Notes: a model not told the origin generated them from the letters alone. Counted from the stretch's first letter, positions 40,298-48,810 are shown. The stretch is DNA of 64,000 nucleotides from an uncultured Fibrobacter sp. (GCA_934699585.1 CAKUWY010000001.1:248001-312000), one strand, 5' to 3'. Numbers and translations: made by a program.

Positions 40298-40885
40298 ATG
40301 AAAAAATTCACTCTGCTTGCAGCTGTCGCCTTGTTTGCCTCCAGCGTTTTTGCTCAGGGCCTTGGCCTCGGTGCCCGCATTTCTTACCAGTCCGAAGCTA
40401 TGATGGGTGACGACGCTGAGTTTTTTGCGGACGAAACGGTTTCCTCTGGCTTTGGCGGCGGTATCGACGTGTTGTACCATTTTAGCCCGATGGTTGGGCT
40501 ACATTCGGGGGCACTTTTCCAGCTCAATGCTTATTCCTGGACCGTAAGTACTGTCGATTATAGTTACCTGTTCATGAACCTGCAGGTTCCCGTCCTGGCG
40601 AGGATCAACTTTACTCCTGGTTTCTTTGCTGAAGCGGGTTTAGACATGTCCATCAACATGATGGCCTCTGCTTATGACGAAATTTCAGATGAATGGAATG
40701 ACATAGACAAGTGGAACACCTTCCAGCTGGGGCTCACTGCCGGTGCGGGTTACACTCTGTGGTTTGGTCTGGAATTCAGCGGACGCTTCAGCTACGGCTT
40801 ACTTGATCCCATTGATACAGACCCCACTCCCGATATCAAGCCTTTCCGCTTCCAGTTTGATATTTCTTACTGGTTCAAGAAATAA
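40298..40885 (+). CDS. Outer-membrane beta-barrel protein
   Basis: This 195-aa protein has a signal peptide (MKKFTLLAAVALFASSVFA) and alternating-residue strands (GLGLGARISYQSE, GFGGGIDVLYHFS, YLFMNLQVPVLARINFT, GFFAEAGLDMSINM, FQLGLTAGAGYTLWF), ending with F-Q-F-D-I-S-Y-W-F-K-K. This fits an 8-strand porin-like or PorT-type barrel. AAGGAG 7 nt upstream fixes the start. Last gene of the polysaccharide block, followed by a terminator. Similar in design to the protein at 42624-43307. Confidence 0.8.
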   Translation: MKKFTLLAAVALFASSVFAQGLGLGARISYQSEAMMGDDAEFFADETVSSGFGGGIDVLYHFSPMVGLHSGALFQLNAYSWTVSTVDYSYLFMNLQVPVLARINFTPGFFAEAGLDMSINMMASAYDEISDEWNDIDKWNTFQLGLTAGAGYTLWFGLEFSGRFSYGLLDPIDTDPTPDIKPFRFQFDISYWFKK

Positions 40886-40908
40886 TCAGGGATTTGAAGC
40901 AAAAGAAA

Positions 40909-40934
40909 AGCGGGCCGCAAAGCCCGTTTTTTTT
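40909..40934 (+). terminator. Rho-independent terminator after the polysaccharide block
   Basis: CGGGC (40911-40915) and GCCCG (40922-40926) enclose a 6-nt loop and are followed by eight T. Confidence 0.9.
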
Positions 40935-41006
40935 GCGCCATCGGCGCCATTATTTACCCAAAGGATTGCGAAGCAATCCGACCTCATACCTCAAAGGGCG
41001 AAGCCC
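40935..41006. repeat. Mini-hairpin array after the polysaccharide block
   Basis: GCGCC-ATC-GGCGC (40935-40947), GGATTGC-GAA-GCAATCC (40963-40979) and GGGC-GAA-GCCC (40996-41006) are perfect hairpins with 3-nt loops. GACCTCATACCTC lies between the last two, and GACCTCACACCTC follows. Confidence 0.7.
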
Positions 41007-41019
41007 GACCTCACACCTC

Positions 41020-42042
41020 TTAGAACTGGGAGAGGAATCTCTGGTCGTTGCTCGTCAGCAAACCGATTTCCGGAATCGCGTGGCGGAGCATCGCGATACG
41101 GTCGAGACCGAAGCCGAATGCAAAGCCCGTGTACTTCTCGGAATCGATACCGCAGTTCTTGAACACGTTCGGGTCCACAGAACCGCAACCGCCGATTTCC
41201 ATCCAGCCGGTTCCCTTGCAGCGACGGCAACCCTTGCCACCGCAGAACACGCAACTCACGTCCATTTCGGCAGACGGCTCCGTAAACGGGAAGAAGCTCG
41301 GGCGGAAACGGGTCTTGACGCCTTCGCCGAACAGCTTGTTCATGAACACCTGCAGCACACCCTTGAGGTCTGCAAAGCTGATGTTTTCGTCGACCACCAG
41401 GCCTTCGCACTGCTGGAACATCGGAGCGTGGGTCGCATCGTTGTCGACGCGGAACACGTGACCCGGAGCAATCATGCGGAACGGCGGTTTGTGCGTTTCC
41501 ATGTAGTGGATCTGCGTGCCGGAGGTGTGCGTACGCAGCATCACCTTGTCGTCCACGTAGAACGTGTCCTGCATGTCGCGGCTCGGGTGGTCAGGAGGCG
41601 TATTGAGCGCCTCGAAGTTGTACCAGTCCGTTTCGATGTCGCGACCGAAGTCCACTTCGAAACCCATCTGGCTAAAGAAGTCGATAATCTCTTCGCGCAC
41701 GTCGTAAAGCGGATGCGTGCTGCCCGCCGGGATGCCTGCGCCCGGGAGCGTCGTATCTACAAAGCCGCTTTCCAGCTTCTTCTGGAGGGCAGCCTGATTC
41801 GCGGTCTCGATTGCCTTGTCGATAGCCTCGGAGACGGCGACCTTAAGTTCGTTCACGAGCTTGCCGTAAGCCGGACGTTCCTCGGCGCTCAAGCTCCCCA
41901 TCTGCTTCATGAGGTCAGTGACGGCCCCCTTCTTGCCCAGGTACTTCACGCGGAGGTTGTTGACGGCTTCTTGGTTCGTAAGGTCGGTTTGCGCAAGTTC
42001 TGCGTCAAACGCCTGCTTTACATTGTTAATAGCTTCACTCAT
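41020..42042 (-). CDS. pheS: Phenylalanyl-tRNA synthetase alpha subunit
   Basis: This 340-aa class II synthetase subunit has an N-terminal coiled coil (about 1-90), then HPLYDVREEIIDFFSQMGFEV, the motif 2 region RTHTSGTQIHYMETHKPPFRMIAPGHVFRVDNDATHAPMFQQCEGLVVD, FRPSFFPFTEPSAEMDVSC and motif 3 GFAFGFGLDRIAML. C-x-x-C pairs (CVFCGGKGCRRC) form a zinc-like knuckle seen in many PheS proteins. The pheT gene is not adjacent, which departs from the usual pheST operon. A TATCTT hexamer lies 10 nt before the start. Confidence 0.96.
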   Translation of the reverse strand: MSEAINNVKQAFDAELAQTDLTNQEAVNNLRVKYLGKKGAVTDLMKQMGSLSAEERPAYGKLVNELKVAVSEAIDKAIETANQAALQKKLESGFVDTTLPGAGIPAGSTHPLYDVREEIIDFFSQMGFEVDFGRDIETDWYNFEALNTPPDHPSRDMQDTFYVDDKVMLRTHTSGTQIHYMETHKPPFRMIAPGHVFRVDNDATHAPMFQQCEGLVVDENISFADLKGVLQVFMNKLFGEGVKTRFRPSFFPFTEPSAEMDVSCVFCGGKGCRRCKGTGWMEIGGCGSVDPNVFKNCGIDSEKYTGFAFGFGLDRIAMLRHAIPEIGLLTSNDQRFLSQF

Positions 42043-42052
42043 AGTGCGGGTA

Positions 42053-42058
42053 AAGATA
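42053..42058 (-). promoter_or_regulatory. -10-like TATCTT, 10 nt before pheS start at 42042
   Basis: TTTTTTC-TATCTT is followed by TACCCGCACT and ATG; the leader would be only about 3 nt. No Shine-Dalgarno sequence. Confidence 0.45.
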
Positions 42059-42065
42059 GAAAAAA

Positions 42066-42614
42066 TTATTCCGGCTTCGACTTCCCGGTGAAATTCGTGC
42101 TTGTTATCTTGAACACGGTCACGGCGGCGGCCTGCGCGGGCGTGAATTCGAACTTATGCGGGGCTGCGTGCGTAGACTGCGCGGAACCAGAAGGTTGCAG
42201 AGCATGAGCGGATTGCGGCGCACCCGCAGCTTGCCTTTCCATCAGGAGCGTGAGCCCGCGGCATTTCTCGGCAACGTCTTCGACGATTTCGGCTTTACCC
42301 TGCCCGACAACGCTTGCGTAAAAGCGCCCGCTCTTGCAATAAACATCCTCGTGAATCTCGATGCGGTTCTCGACGCACATGCTGAACGCCACATTCGGAT
42401 TCTTGCGAATGCAGTCGAGCTTCTTGCCGACATGCGCGCAGTGGAAGTACAGCTCCAGAACGCCGCCCTCCAGGCTGTACCCGAACGACAGCGGAATCAC
42501 GTAGGGCATACCCGCATTGGCATCGTCCGCCATCGCGACATGGCAGGTCGTACACTGCTCGATAATTTTTACGATATTCTCGTCGCCTACAACTTCTCTA
42601 TCCTTGCGTCGCAC
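42066..42614 (-). CDS. Pyridoxamine 5'-phosphate oxidase family protein (NimA-like)
   Basis: This 182-aa FMN-binding split-barrel protein opens M-R-R-K-D-R-E-V, the usual start of NimA-like (5-nitroimidazole reductase-type) proteins. It continues with CHVAMADDANAGMPYVIPLSFGY, ELYFHCAHVGKKLDCIRKNPNVAFSM and YASVVGQGKAEIVED. Near the C-terminus an Ala/Ser/Gln/His-rich insert (about 130-155) separates it from the closing strand AVTVFKITSTNFTGKSK. The start is GTG at 42614 with AGGAG upstream. Substrate unknown; a role in drug reduction is not shown. Confidence 0.88.
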   Translation of the reverse strand: MRRKDREVVGDENIVKIIEQCTTCHVAMADDANAGMPYVIPLSFGYSLEGGVLELYFHCAHVGKKLDCIRKNPNVAFSMCVENRIEIHEDVYCKSGRFYASVVGQGKAEIVEDVAEKCRGLTLLMERQAAGAPQSAHALQPSGSAQSTHAAPHKFEFTPAQAAAVTVFKITSTNFTGKSKPE

Positions 42615-42623
42615 TAAAGACTC

Positions 42624-43307
42624 CTAGAACACCCAGTAGTTGGCGCCCAGTTTGAACGTAAGGTCTTTTGCCCCTCCAAGGTCCACAAACCGGCCCTTGG
42701 AATCGGGGTAGAGTTCACTCAGACCGAGCCCCACGCGGAAATCGACACCGAGTTTATCCAAAACGTAATAACCCGCCCCTACAACCATTCCAAAACCGAA
42801 TGTGGACTGTTCCACTTTTTCGGAAACAGAAACAGTAGTAGATCCTGAAGTCCCCTTATTCTTCACAACGGCCTTGAGGGATACATCGCTCTTTAAATTG
42901 ACTCCAAGTTTTGGACCAACATAGGCATAAATTTTCGACGTGGCATTGGCCCGTACAAGCAAAGGAACTTCAAGGTTCATCTGTTCAAATTCACGTTCGC
43001 CCAAATCGTCGTCTTGGGAATAATTGGCATAGCGGAACAAAAGTTCCGGAGTGAAATGAATCAGAGAAGAAAATTCGTAACGGCCGACAGCACCTAATTC
43101 CAGATCAATTCCGCCTGGATTATCGTCATTCTCACCACCGGACCAGTCATCTTCTAGACCCCAAAGCATTCCGTAGCCCGCGGCAATGCGAGCCCCGAGA
43201 CCAATTGCAGGGGCACTGGTTTTGGAACCAGCCTCTCCAGAGTCTTGTGCCAAGGCAAACGCCACTGCACATAAGATGACCATTACAGATGTTAGAATCT
43301 TTTTCAT
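42624..43307 (-). CDS. Outer-membrane beta-barrel protein (PorT-like)
   Basis: This 226-aa protein has a signal peptide (MKKILTSVMVILCAVAFALA), then barrel strands such as PAIGLGARIAAGYGMLWGL, GIDLELGAVGRYEFSSL, FTPELLFRYANYS, QMNLEVPLLVRANATSKIYAYVGPKLGVNLKS, TFGFGMVVGAGYYVLDKLGVDFRVGLGLS and a C-terminal LTFKLGANYWVF with a terminal aromatic. The acidic loop SGGENDDNPGG may bind a cation. CAGGAG 8 nt upstream selects this start. It lies upstream of the NimA-like gene by 9 bp. Confidence 0.8.
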   Translation of the reverse strand: MKKILTSVMVILCAVAFALAQDSGEAGSKTSAPAIGLGARIAAGYGMLWGLEDDWSGGENDDNPGGIDLELGAVGRYEFSSLIHFTPELLFRYANYSQDDDLGEREFEQMNLEVPLLVRANATSKIYAYVGPKLGVNLKSDVSLKAVVKNKGTSGSTTVSVSEKVEQSTFGFGMVVGAGYYVLDKLGVDFRVGLGLSELYPDSKGRFVDLGGAKDLTFKLGANYWVF

Positions 43308-43380
43308 TATTTTCTCCTGGTTATTTCCAAATATAATTTCATTCGGACACAAGGCGCCACCGTGCGGCGACAAGACGCGT

Positions 43381-44112
43381 CTATCTTGTGGCAAGACGTG
43401 CCGAAAAAATCTCGAAGTCCTCCGGCGTGGTAAGCTTGTCGTTCATGGCGTTCCCCTGCACAATGAAGACGCTTTCTCCAAAGAATTCCAGAATACTGGC
43501 CTCGTCGGTGGGCGTAAAATCCAACGGTTCGCGGTCAATTCGACCATACAAGCTTTTCAAGAGCGAAACGGATGCGGCCTGTGGTGTCTGGGCGAGCCAG
43601 ACCTTCTTGCGGTCGATGGTCCTTTCCACCTTGCCGTCTTCGGCCACCTTGATGGTGTCAACAGCGGGCTTTGCCACCAGGCAGGAGCCTTTTTCTACCA
43701 GGGTCTTGCAAACATTCGCGATGATTTCCTTAGAAACGAATGGTCTAGCCACATCGTGAACCAGCACGAATTCCGCCTGGTCAGAAAGGGCGTCCACACC
43801 GTTCCGTACCGATTGCCAACGTTCCGCTCCGCCGACGACAAGGACTAATTTACTCAGGGTCTCGGCTGGCAAGGTTTTGGAAAGGCCCGATTCTCCATAA
43901 ATCTGTTTTTCGAAATAATCCTTCCAGTCGGCGGGTACGGCCATCACCACCTGGCCGATTTCGTCCATGCTAAGGAACGTTTCCAGGCAGTAGAAATAGA
44001 CCGGCTTGCCGTTTAGCTGCATCAGCTGTTTGGGGATGGTTCCGCCCATCCGTTTTCCGATGCCACCTGCCGGGAGCACGGCGGCAAATCTACCCTTGAA
44101 AGAATCACTCAT
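43381..44112 (-). CDS. ispD: 2-C-methyl-D-erythritol 4-phosphate cytidylyltransferase
   Basis: This 243-aa enzyme of the MEP isoprenoid pathway starts FAAVLPAGGIGKRMGGTIPKQLMQLNGKPVYFYCLETF. The A-G-G-x-G-x-R-M and P-K-Q motifs bind CTP. VVGGAERWQSVRNGVDAL, FVLVHDVARPFVS, ERTIDRKKVWLAQTPQAAS and TDEASILEFFGESVFIVQGNAMNDKLTTPEDF complete the family pattern. Length typical. Divergent from the isocitrate dehydrogenase gene, 39 bp between start codons. ispF is not adjacent. Confidence 0.93.
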   Translation of the reverse strand: MSDSFKGRFAAVLPAGGIGKRMGGTIPKQLMQLNGKPVYFYCLETFLSMDEIGQVVMAVPADWKDYFEKQIYGESGLSKTLPAETLSKLVLVVGGAERWQSVRNGVDALSDQAEFVLVHDVARPFVSKEIIANVCKTLVEKGSCLVAKPAVDTIKVAEDGKVERTIDRKKVWLAQTPQAASVSLLKSLYGRIDREPLDFTPTDEASILEFFGESVFIVQGNAMNDKLTTPEDFEIFSARLATR

Positions 44113-44136
44113 AACGTGAGAAAGTTAGTAAATATC

Positions 44137-44142
44137 TATCTT
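44137..44142 (+). promoter_or_regulatory. -10-like TATCTT, 9 nt before start at 44152
   Basis: AATATC-TATCTT is followed by TGGGCTCGT and ATG. The same TATCTTTGGGCT word precedes the start at 49494. No Shine-Dalgarno sequence. Confidence 0.5.
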
Positions 44143-44151
44143 TGGGCTCGT

Positions 44152-46344
44152 ATGAATACCAAGATTTACTATACCCTCACAGACGAATCGCCCTTCTTGG
44201 CGACTCAGTCCCTGCTCCCCATCGTTCGCGGTTTTGCAAAGGCCGCCGACATCGATGTAGAAACCAAGAATATTTCCCTGCCGGGCCGCATTCTGGCCGC
44301 CTTCGGCAAGGCGAGCGACGACTTGGATTTCCTCGGCAAGCTCACGCTTGAACCGGACGCGAACATCATCAAGCTCCCGAACATTTCGGCTTCTGTGCCG
44401 CAGCTCAAGGCCGCGATTGCCGAACTCCAGAAAAATGGCTTTGACGTGCCCGACTATCCGGACGCGACCGCGAATGACGAAGAGAAGGCAATCCGCGCCA
44501 AGTACGACAAGGTGAAGGGTTCCGCCGTGAACCCGGTGCTGCGCCAGGGCAACTCTGACCGCCGCGCTCCCAAGGCAGTGAAGAACTTCGCCCGCAACAA
44601 CCCGCACAGCAACGGCAACTGGAACACTTCTGTAAAGACGCATGTGGCAAGCATGCAGGCCGACGACTTTTACGGGAACGAAAAGTCCATCACCATGGCC
44701 GACGCCGACACGTTCAAGATTGAATTTGTCAACGAAGCAGGCGAAGTGACGGAACTCCGTGCCGCAAAGCCGCTCCTGAAGGGCGAAATCATTGACGCTA
44801 CCGTGATGCGCATGGCATCCCTCGAAAAGTTTATCGCCAATACCATGGCCGAAGCTAAAGCCAAGGGTCTCCTCTTCTCGGTGCACCTGAAGGCTACCAT
44901 GATGAAGGTCTCTGACCCGGTGCTGTTCGGTGCGTTCGTGCGCGTGTTCTTCAAGGATGTATTCACGAAGTACGCCGACTTGTTCAAGGAACTGGGCATC
45001 GATGCCAACAACGGTCTGGGCGATTTGTACAAGCGCCTTGAAGGCAACGCGAAGGAAGCCGAAGTTCGCGCAGCCATTGATGCAGCGCTCGCTGCGGGTC
45101 CGGATCTCGCCATGGTTGATTCTGCGAAGGGCGTTACGAATTTGCATGTGCCGAGCGACGTGATTATCGACGCCTCGATGCCTGCGATGATCCGCAATTC
45201 CGGCTGTATGTGGAACAAGGAAGGCAAGTTGCAAGAGACGATTGCTTGCATTCCGGACCGCTGTTACGCCGGCATTTACGACGAAACGATTGAATTCTGC
45301 AAGCAGAACGGCCCATTCGACCCGAAGACCATGGGCACCGTGCCGAACGTGGGCCTCATGGCCCAGGGCGCCGAAGAATACGGCAGCCACGACAAGACTT
45401 TCGTTGCAAAGGGCAAGGGCGTTATCCGCGCTGTGAATAGCAAGGGCGAAGTGCTCTTGCAGCAGAATGTTGAAGCGGGTGACATTTTCCGCATGTGCCA
45501 GGCCAAGGACGCTCCGGTGCGTGACTGGGTGAAGCTCGCAGTGACGCGCGCCCGCCTCAGCAACACGCCCGCGATTTTCTGGCTTGACCCGGAACGCGCT
45601 CACGACCGCGAAATCCAGAAAAAGGTGGAAGCCTACTTGCCGGAACACGATTTGAACGGCCTCGACATCAAGATTATGAGTCCGCGCAAGGCGATTGTGG
45701 AAACCATGAAGCGCGCCAAGGCCGGCCTTGATACCATCGGTGTCACCGGCAACGTGATGCGCGACTACCTCACGGACCTCTTCCCGATTCTCGAAGTCGG
45801 AACCTCTGCCAAGATGCTCAGCATCGTGCCGCTCATGGCAGGTGGCGGCCTCTACGAAACAGGTGCAGGCGGCTCTGCCCCCAAGCAGGTGCAGCAGTTC
45901 CTCGCCGAAAACTACCTCCGCTGGGATTCCCTCGGCGAATACTTCGCGCTAGTGCCCGCCTTCGAGCAAGTCGCCCTCAAGGACGGCAACAAGAAGGCGA
46001 AGGTCCTGGCCGACACGCTGGACGAAGCGAACGGCAAGATTCTCGAATTCAACCGCACGCCGGCCCGCAAGATTGGCGAGCTCGACAACCGCGGCTCACA
46101 CTTCTACCTGGCCCTCTATTGGTCGCAGGCGCTCGCCGCCCAGAAGGACGACGCGGAACTTGCCGCCAAGTTCGCCCCGGTTGCGAAGGCCCTCGCTGAA
46201 AACGAGCAGAAGATTGTCGCCGCGTTTGCCAACCAGCAGGGCAAACCCGCCGACATCGGTGGCTATTACCTGCCGAAGCCGGAACTCCTGAAGAAGTGGA
46301 TGCGCCCGGTGGCTGAATTCAACGCCGTGATTGACGCGCTGTAG
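44152..46344 (+). CDS. icd: Monomeric NADP-dependent isocitrate dehydrogenase
   Basis: This 730-aa protein matches the monomeric (about 80-kDa) IDH family, which converts isocitrate to 2-oxoglutarate. Signatures are IYYTLTDESPFLATQSLLPIV at the N-terminus, VNPVLRQGNSDRRAP (substrate Ser/Asn/Arg), FSVHLKATMMKVSDPVLFG, IPDRCYAGIYDETIEFCKQNGPFDPKTMGTVPNVGLMAQGAEEYGSHDKTF and APVRDWVKLAVTRAR. Length is right for the monomer and wrong for the dimeric enzyme. The start is the Met of MNTKIYYTLTD; a -10-like box ends 9 nt before it. Confidence 0.96.
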   Translation: MNTKIYYTLTDESPFLATQSLLPIVRGFAKAADIDVETKNISLPGRILAAFGKASDDLDFLGKLTLEPDANIIKLPNISASVPQLKAAIAELQKNGFDVPDYPDATANDEEKAIRAKYDKVKGSAVNPVLRQGNSDRRAPKAVKNFARNNPHSNGNWNTSVKTHVASMQADDFYGNEKSITMADADTFKIEFVNEAGEVTELRAAKPLLKGEIIDATVMRMASLEKFIANTMAEAKAKGLLFSVHLKATMMKVSDPVLFGAFVRVFFKDVFTKYADLFKELGIDANNGLGDLYKRLEGNAKEAEVRAAIDAALAAGPDLAMVDSAKGVTNLHVPSDVIIDASMPAMIRNSGCMWNKEGKLQETIACIPDRCYAGIYDETIEFCKQNGPFDPKTMGTVPNVGLMAQGAEEYGSHDKTFVAKGKGVIRAVNSKGEVLLQQNVEAGDIFRMCQAKDAPVRDWVKLAVTRARLSNTPAIFWLDPERAHDREIQKKVEAYLPEHDLNGLDIKIMSPRKAIVETMKRAKAGLDTIGVTGNVMRDYLTDLFPILEVGTSAKMLSIVPLMAGGGLYETGAGGSAPKQVQQFLAENYLRWDSLGEYFALVPAFEQVALKDGNKKAKVLADTLDEANGKILEFNRTPARKIGELDNRGSHFYLALYWSQALAAQKDDAELAAKFAPVAKALAENEQKIVAAFANQQGKPADIGGYYLPKPELLKKWMRPVAEFNAVIDAL

Positions 46345-46366
46345 TCCGCCCGAAATAAGCGGTCGC

Positions 46367-48151
46367 CTACCCGTTGGTTTCCTGGCTTCCTTCGATAATC
46401 CAGTTGCACAGTTCCAGGATTCCGTCGTAGTCCGGAATGCTCTTTACAAAATCCTTGGACTTGGCCCGTTCCACAAAGCTGTTCCAGGCGTTTTCGTTCT
46501 TGGCCTTCAGGCCCAGGTGCTCTTCGATGGCACCCTTGGTCCACACCCAGATTCCCTGGCTCCGGAGTTTCGCGTGGATACTCCGGATGGCAAATTCCGC
46601 CTCGGGCATGGACGCCATCATGGAGTAGGCCATAGAAGCGCTGATATTGCTGTGCTTGCTCACGGGGAGCCCGTTGTTCAGCCGCAGGTGATGGTGGAAC
46701 GCCAGCTCCCTGAACAGGTTTCTGCAGAATTTTACGTCGGGGTCGTTGGCTTCCAAGAAGCCGTCCCGGGTGGCCGTGGTAAAGGCATAGTCCAAATCCA
46801 CAATAGCCCGCACAGGCATGTCCATGGCGTTCAGCACCTGCATGCTCTTGCGGGTATTGCTCACGCCACCCTGGCGCACCAGGGCACACTTGATAAGGGC
46901 AAAGGATTTTCCGGTAATGCGCTCGAACAGGGCGGGCAGCACTCGCCATTCCGTCTTGCCTTCGGTCAGCAACACATAGTCCGCAAACAAAAGTTCGTTA
47001 CTGTTGCTCAGGCTGAACAGCATCTGCAACTGGCTCGGGGCATCTTTCACCACCTGGTGCACCGCATCTTCGATACGCTTGCGCATGAAGGTGCCCCGCT
47101 CCTTGTTCTTGCGGATCAAGAGAGAAGTACTCACATCTTCGCTGGTCACCATTTGGGCGCTGTGGGTCGCAAAGACAACCTGGTAACCTTCCGTAGATAA
47201 ATTCTTCAGGGCCACCCGCACCAGTTCCACCGCCTGGGGGTGCAAGAACAGCTCCGGTGAATCAATCAGGAGCATGGTGCGGCTCAGGTAATGGTTGTTG
47301 TGATGCTTCTTGATTTCGGCCAGGTAGCGGACTAGGGCCATCTGGATAGTCCTCTGGCTTCCAGCACCCATACGGCTGATATCCCGCTCAAAGCCGTCGT
47401 CTTCGTCAATCACCTTGAGGCTCGCCGTCTTCAGGAACGTGGCCAAGGTCGGAATGGGAATGTCCAGCTCCACATGGACGCTGGGGAAAAGGGGCTTCAG
47501 CTTTTCGTTCACGTCCCGGTCAAAGGAACGGATTTCTTCGGCACGGTTTTCCCCGTCCGGCGAAAGCAGGTCCTTGAACTTGTCCAGCACATCGTTGAAC
47601 TCCCCGCCAAAGCGCCTTTCGAGAGGCTTGAAAATCTCGTGGAGCAGTTTCGAAAAAACTTCGTTCCCTTCGAAATCCCAGATAGCAATTGGCTCCGGGA
47701 ACATCCGCTTGAAAGCGTGCTTGAAATTCTCGCCCACCAGAACCCAGCCCTTGCGGTTCTCGCTCTGGCGGTTCGGCGGCACCTGCACCCAGAGTTCCAC
47801 GTTCTCCGCCGGCACTCCCGGCACCCGCTGCAGCTTGCGAATTTTCAGCCGGTCCCCGTTCAGGAACGGACGAATTTCCTGGGCCTTTTCCTCTCCCAAA
47901 CGAGTGAGCACGTTCTCCGAAATCCCCTTGAACAGGCCCTCCACCTCTACAGGACGGTTCGCGTCGTCAAAGAAGGACACGTCCAAGGAAAATGGCGAAA
48001 GCAGCCAGCGGATTCCCATAAGAATATTGGTTTTACCGGCATTGTTGTAGCCTATCAAGGCGGTCATGTTGTTCAGGGGAAACGTCTCCCTCTGGATAGA
48101 CCGCAGGTTACAGATGGTAATTTCGGACAAGCATAAAGATTCGGGCTGCAT
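46367..48151 (-). CDS. OLD-family ATP-dependent nuclease
   Basis: This 594-aa protein has an N-terminal ABC-type ATPase: TICNLRSIQ then Walker A G-Y-N-N-A-G-K-T, signature-like SRMGAGSQRTIQMALVRYL and Walker B MLLIDSPELFLHPQ with the DSPE variant, then the His switch VFATHSAQM. The C-terminal third carries a Toprim-like domain (DYVLLTEGKTEWRVLPAL with the catalytic Glu and AIVDLDYAF with DxD). This is the OLD (overcoming lysogenization defect) layout. No UvrD-like partner (as in Gabija) is adjacent, so it looks like a stand-alone class 1 OLD. ATG at 48151 lies 6 nt after TATATT. Confidence 0.88.
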   Translation of the reverse strand: MQPESLCLSEITICNLRSIQRETFPLNNMTALIGYNNAGKTNILMGIRWLLSPFSLDVSFFDDANRPVEVEGLFKGISENVLTRLGEEKAQEIRPFLNGDRLKIRKLQRVPGVPAENVELWVQVPPNRQSENRKGWVLVGENFKHAFKRMFPEPIAIWDFEGNEVFSKLLHEIFKPLERRFGGEFNDVLDKFKDLLSPDGENRAEEIRSFDRDVNEKLKPLFPSVHVELDIPIPTLATFLKTASLKVIDEDDGFERDISRMGAGSQRTIQMALVRYLAEIKKHHNNHYLSRTMLLIDSPELFLHPQAVELVRVALKNLSTEGYQVVFATHSAQMVTSEDVSTSLLIRKNKERGTFMRKRIEDAVHQVVKDAPSQLQMLFSLSNSNELLFADYVLLTEGKTEWRVLPALFERITGKSFALIKCALVRQGGVSNTRKSMQVLNAMDMPVRAIVDLDYAFTTATRDGFLEANDPDVKFCRNLFRELAFHHHLRLNNGLPVSKHSNISASMAYSMMASMPEAEFAIRSIHAKLRSQGIWVWTKGAIEEHLGLKAKNENAWNSFVERAKSKDFVKSIPDYDGILELCNWIIEGSQETNG

Positions 48152-48157
48152 GATTTG

Positions 48158-48163
48158 AATATA
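48158..48163 (-). promoter_or_regulatory. -10-like TATATT, 6 nt before OLD start at 48151
   Basis: TTGTATATT is followed by CAAATC and ATG on the minus strand. No Shine-Dalgarno sequence. It supports the ATG at 48151 over an upstream TTG. Confidence 0.5.
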
Positions 48164-48239
48164 CAATATTTTAGGGGTTAGGGGCTAGGATCCACTATCA
48201 TAGTCTCCAAAGCAGGCATATAGCGTCTGTTACCCCAAA

Positions 48240-48250
48240 GGGGGGGGGGG
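48240..48250. repeat. Run of eleven G in intergenic DNA
   Basis: It lies between the OLD gene (start 48151) and nrdR (start 48355), inside a GC-rich segment with no gene. It is too far from either start to change a reading frame. Confidence 0.8.
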
Positions 48251-48342
48251 AAGTCTCCCCCTTGGTTGGGCCGCGCCCAACCTACCCCCTCGCCTAGGGG
48301 CACAGCCCCTAAAACCCCGCAGCCTATCTTGAACAAAAATGC

Positions 48343-48348
48343 TACATT
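48343..48348 (+). promoter_or_regulatory. -10-like TACATT, 6 nt before nrdR start at 48355
   Basis: GC-TACATT is followed by CAGGCC and ATG. A second TATCTT lies at 48325-48330. No Shine-Dalgarno sequence. Confidence 0.45.
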
Positions 48349-48354
48349 CAGGCC

Positions 48355-48798
48355 ATGATTTGCCCCTTCTGCAAGAACGACAACGACAAGGTGGTCGATA
48401 GCCGCGTCAGCGGTGACTCCATCCGCCGTCGTCGGGAATGTACCGCCTGCGGTCGCCGTTTTACCACCCGGGAATACATCGAAATCCAACCGCTTATCGT
48501 GGTCAAGCGTAACGGCGACCGGGAACCCTTCCAGCGGGAAAAACTCCTGGCCGGTATCGCCAACTCCTGCAAAAAGCGTCCGGTAACCCAGGCCGCCATC
48601 GAAGAAATCGCCTCCACCATCGAAAACAACCTGATTTCCAACGACAACCTGGAAGTGACCTACGACCAGATAGGCAACCTGGTCATGCAGGAACTAAAGA
48701 AACTGGACCCGGTGGCTTACGTCAGGTTCGCATCCGTCTATCGCGAGTTCAAGGAAGTCGGGGAATTCGTGGACCAGATCAAGACCCTGGACAAGTAA
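48355..48798 (+). CDS. nrdR: Transcriptional repressor NrdR
   Basis: This 147-aa protein has the NrdR zinc ribbon M-I-C-P-F-C ... C-T-A-C-G-R-R-F (CxxC...CxxC, residues 3-34) with the invariant DSRVSGDSIRRRREC, then the ATP-cone (IVVKRNGDREPFQREKLLAGI ... EVTYDQIGNLVMQELKKLDPVAYVRFASVYREFKEVGEFV). NrdR senses ATP/dATP and represses ribonucleotide reductase genes. Length typical. Followed by a terminator shared with the convergent tRNA-Val. Confidence 0.97.
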   Translation: MICPFCKNDNDKVVDSRVSGDSIRRRRECTACGRRFTTREYIEIQPLIVVKRNGDREPFQREKLLAGIANSCKKRPVTQAAIEEIASTIENNLISNDNLEVTYDQIGNLVMQELKKLDPVAYVRFASVYREFKEVGEFVDQIKTLDK

Positions 48799-48810
48799 CA
48801 AATTCGCACA

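Noticed and set aside
40894..42207. 437-aa frame antisense to pheS
   Set aside because: It begins in a terminator and mini-hairpin array and runs through pheS in reverse; pheS is certain.
44125..45648. 507-aa frame antisense to the isocitrate dehydrogenase
   Set aside because: Shadow of the highly biased codons of a well-supported gene; no start signal or family motif.
48240..48250. G11 tract as a phase-variable switch
   Set aside because: It lies between divergent genes, over 80 bp from either start and outside any reading frame; an effect on promoters is possible but unsupported.
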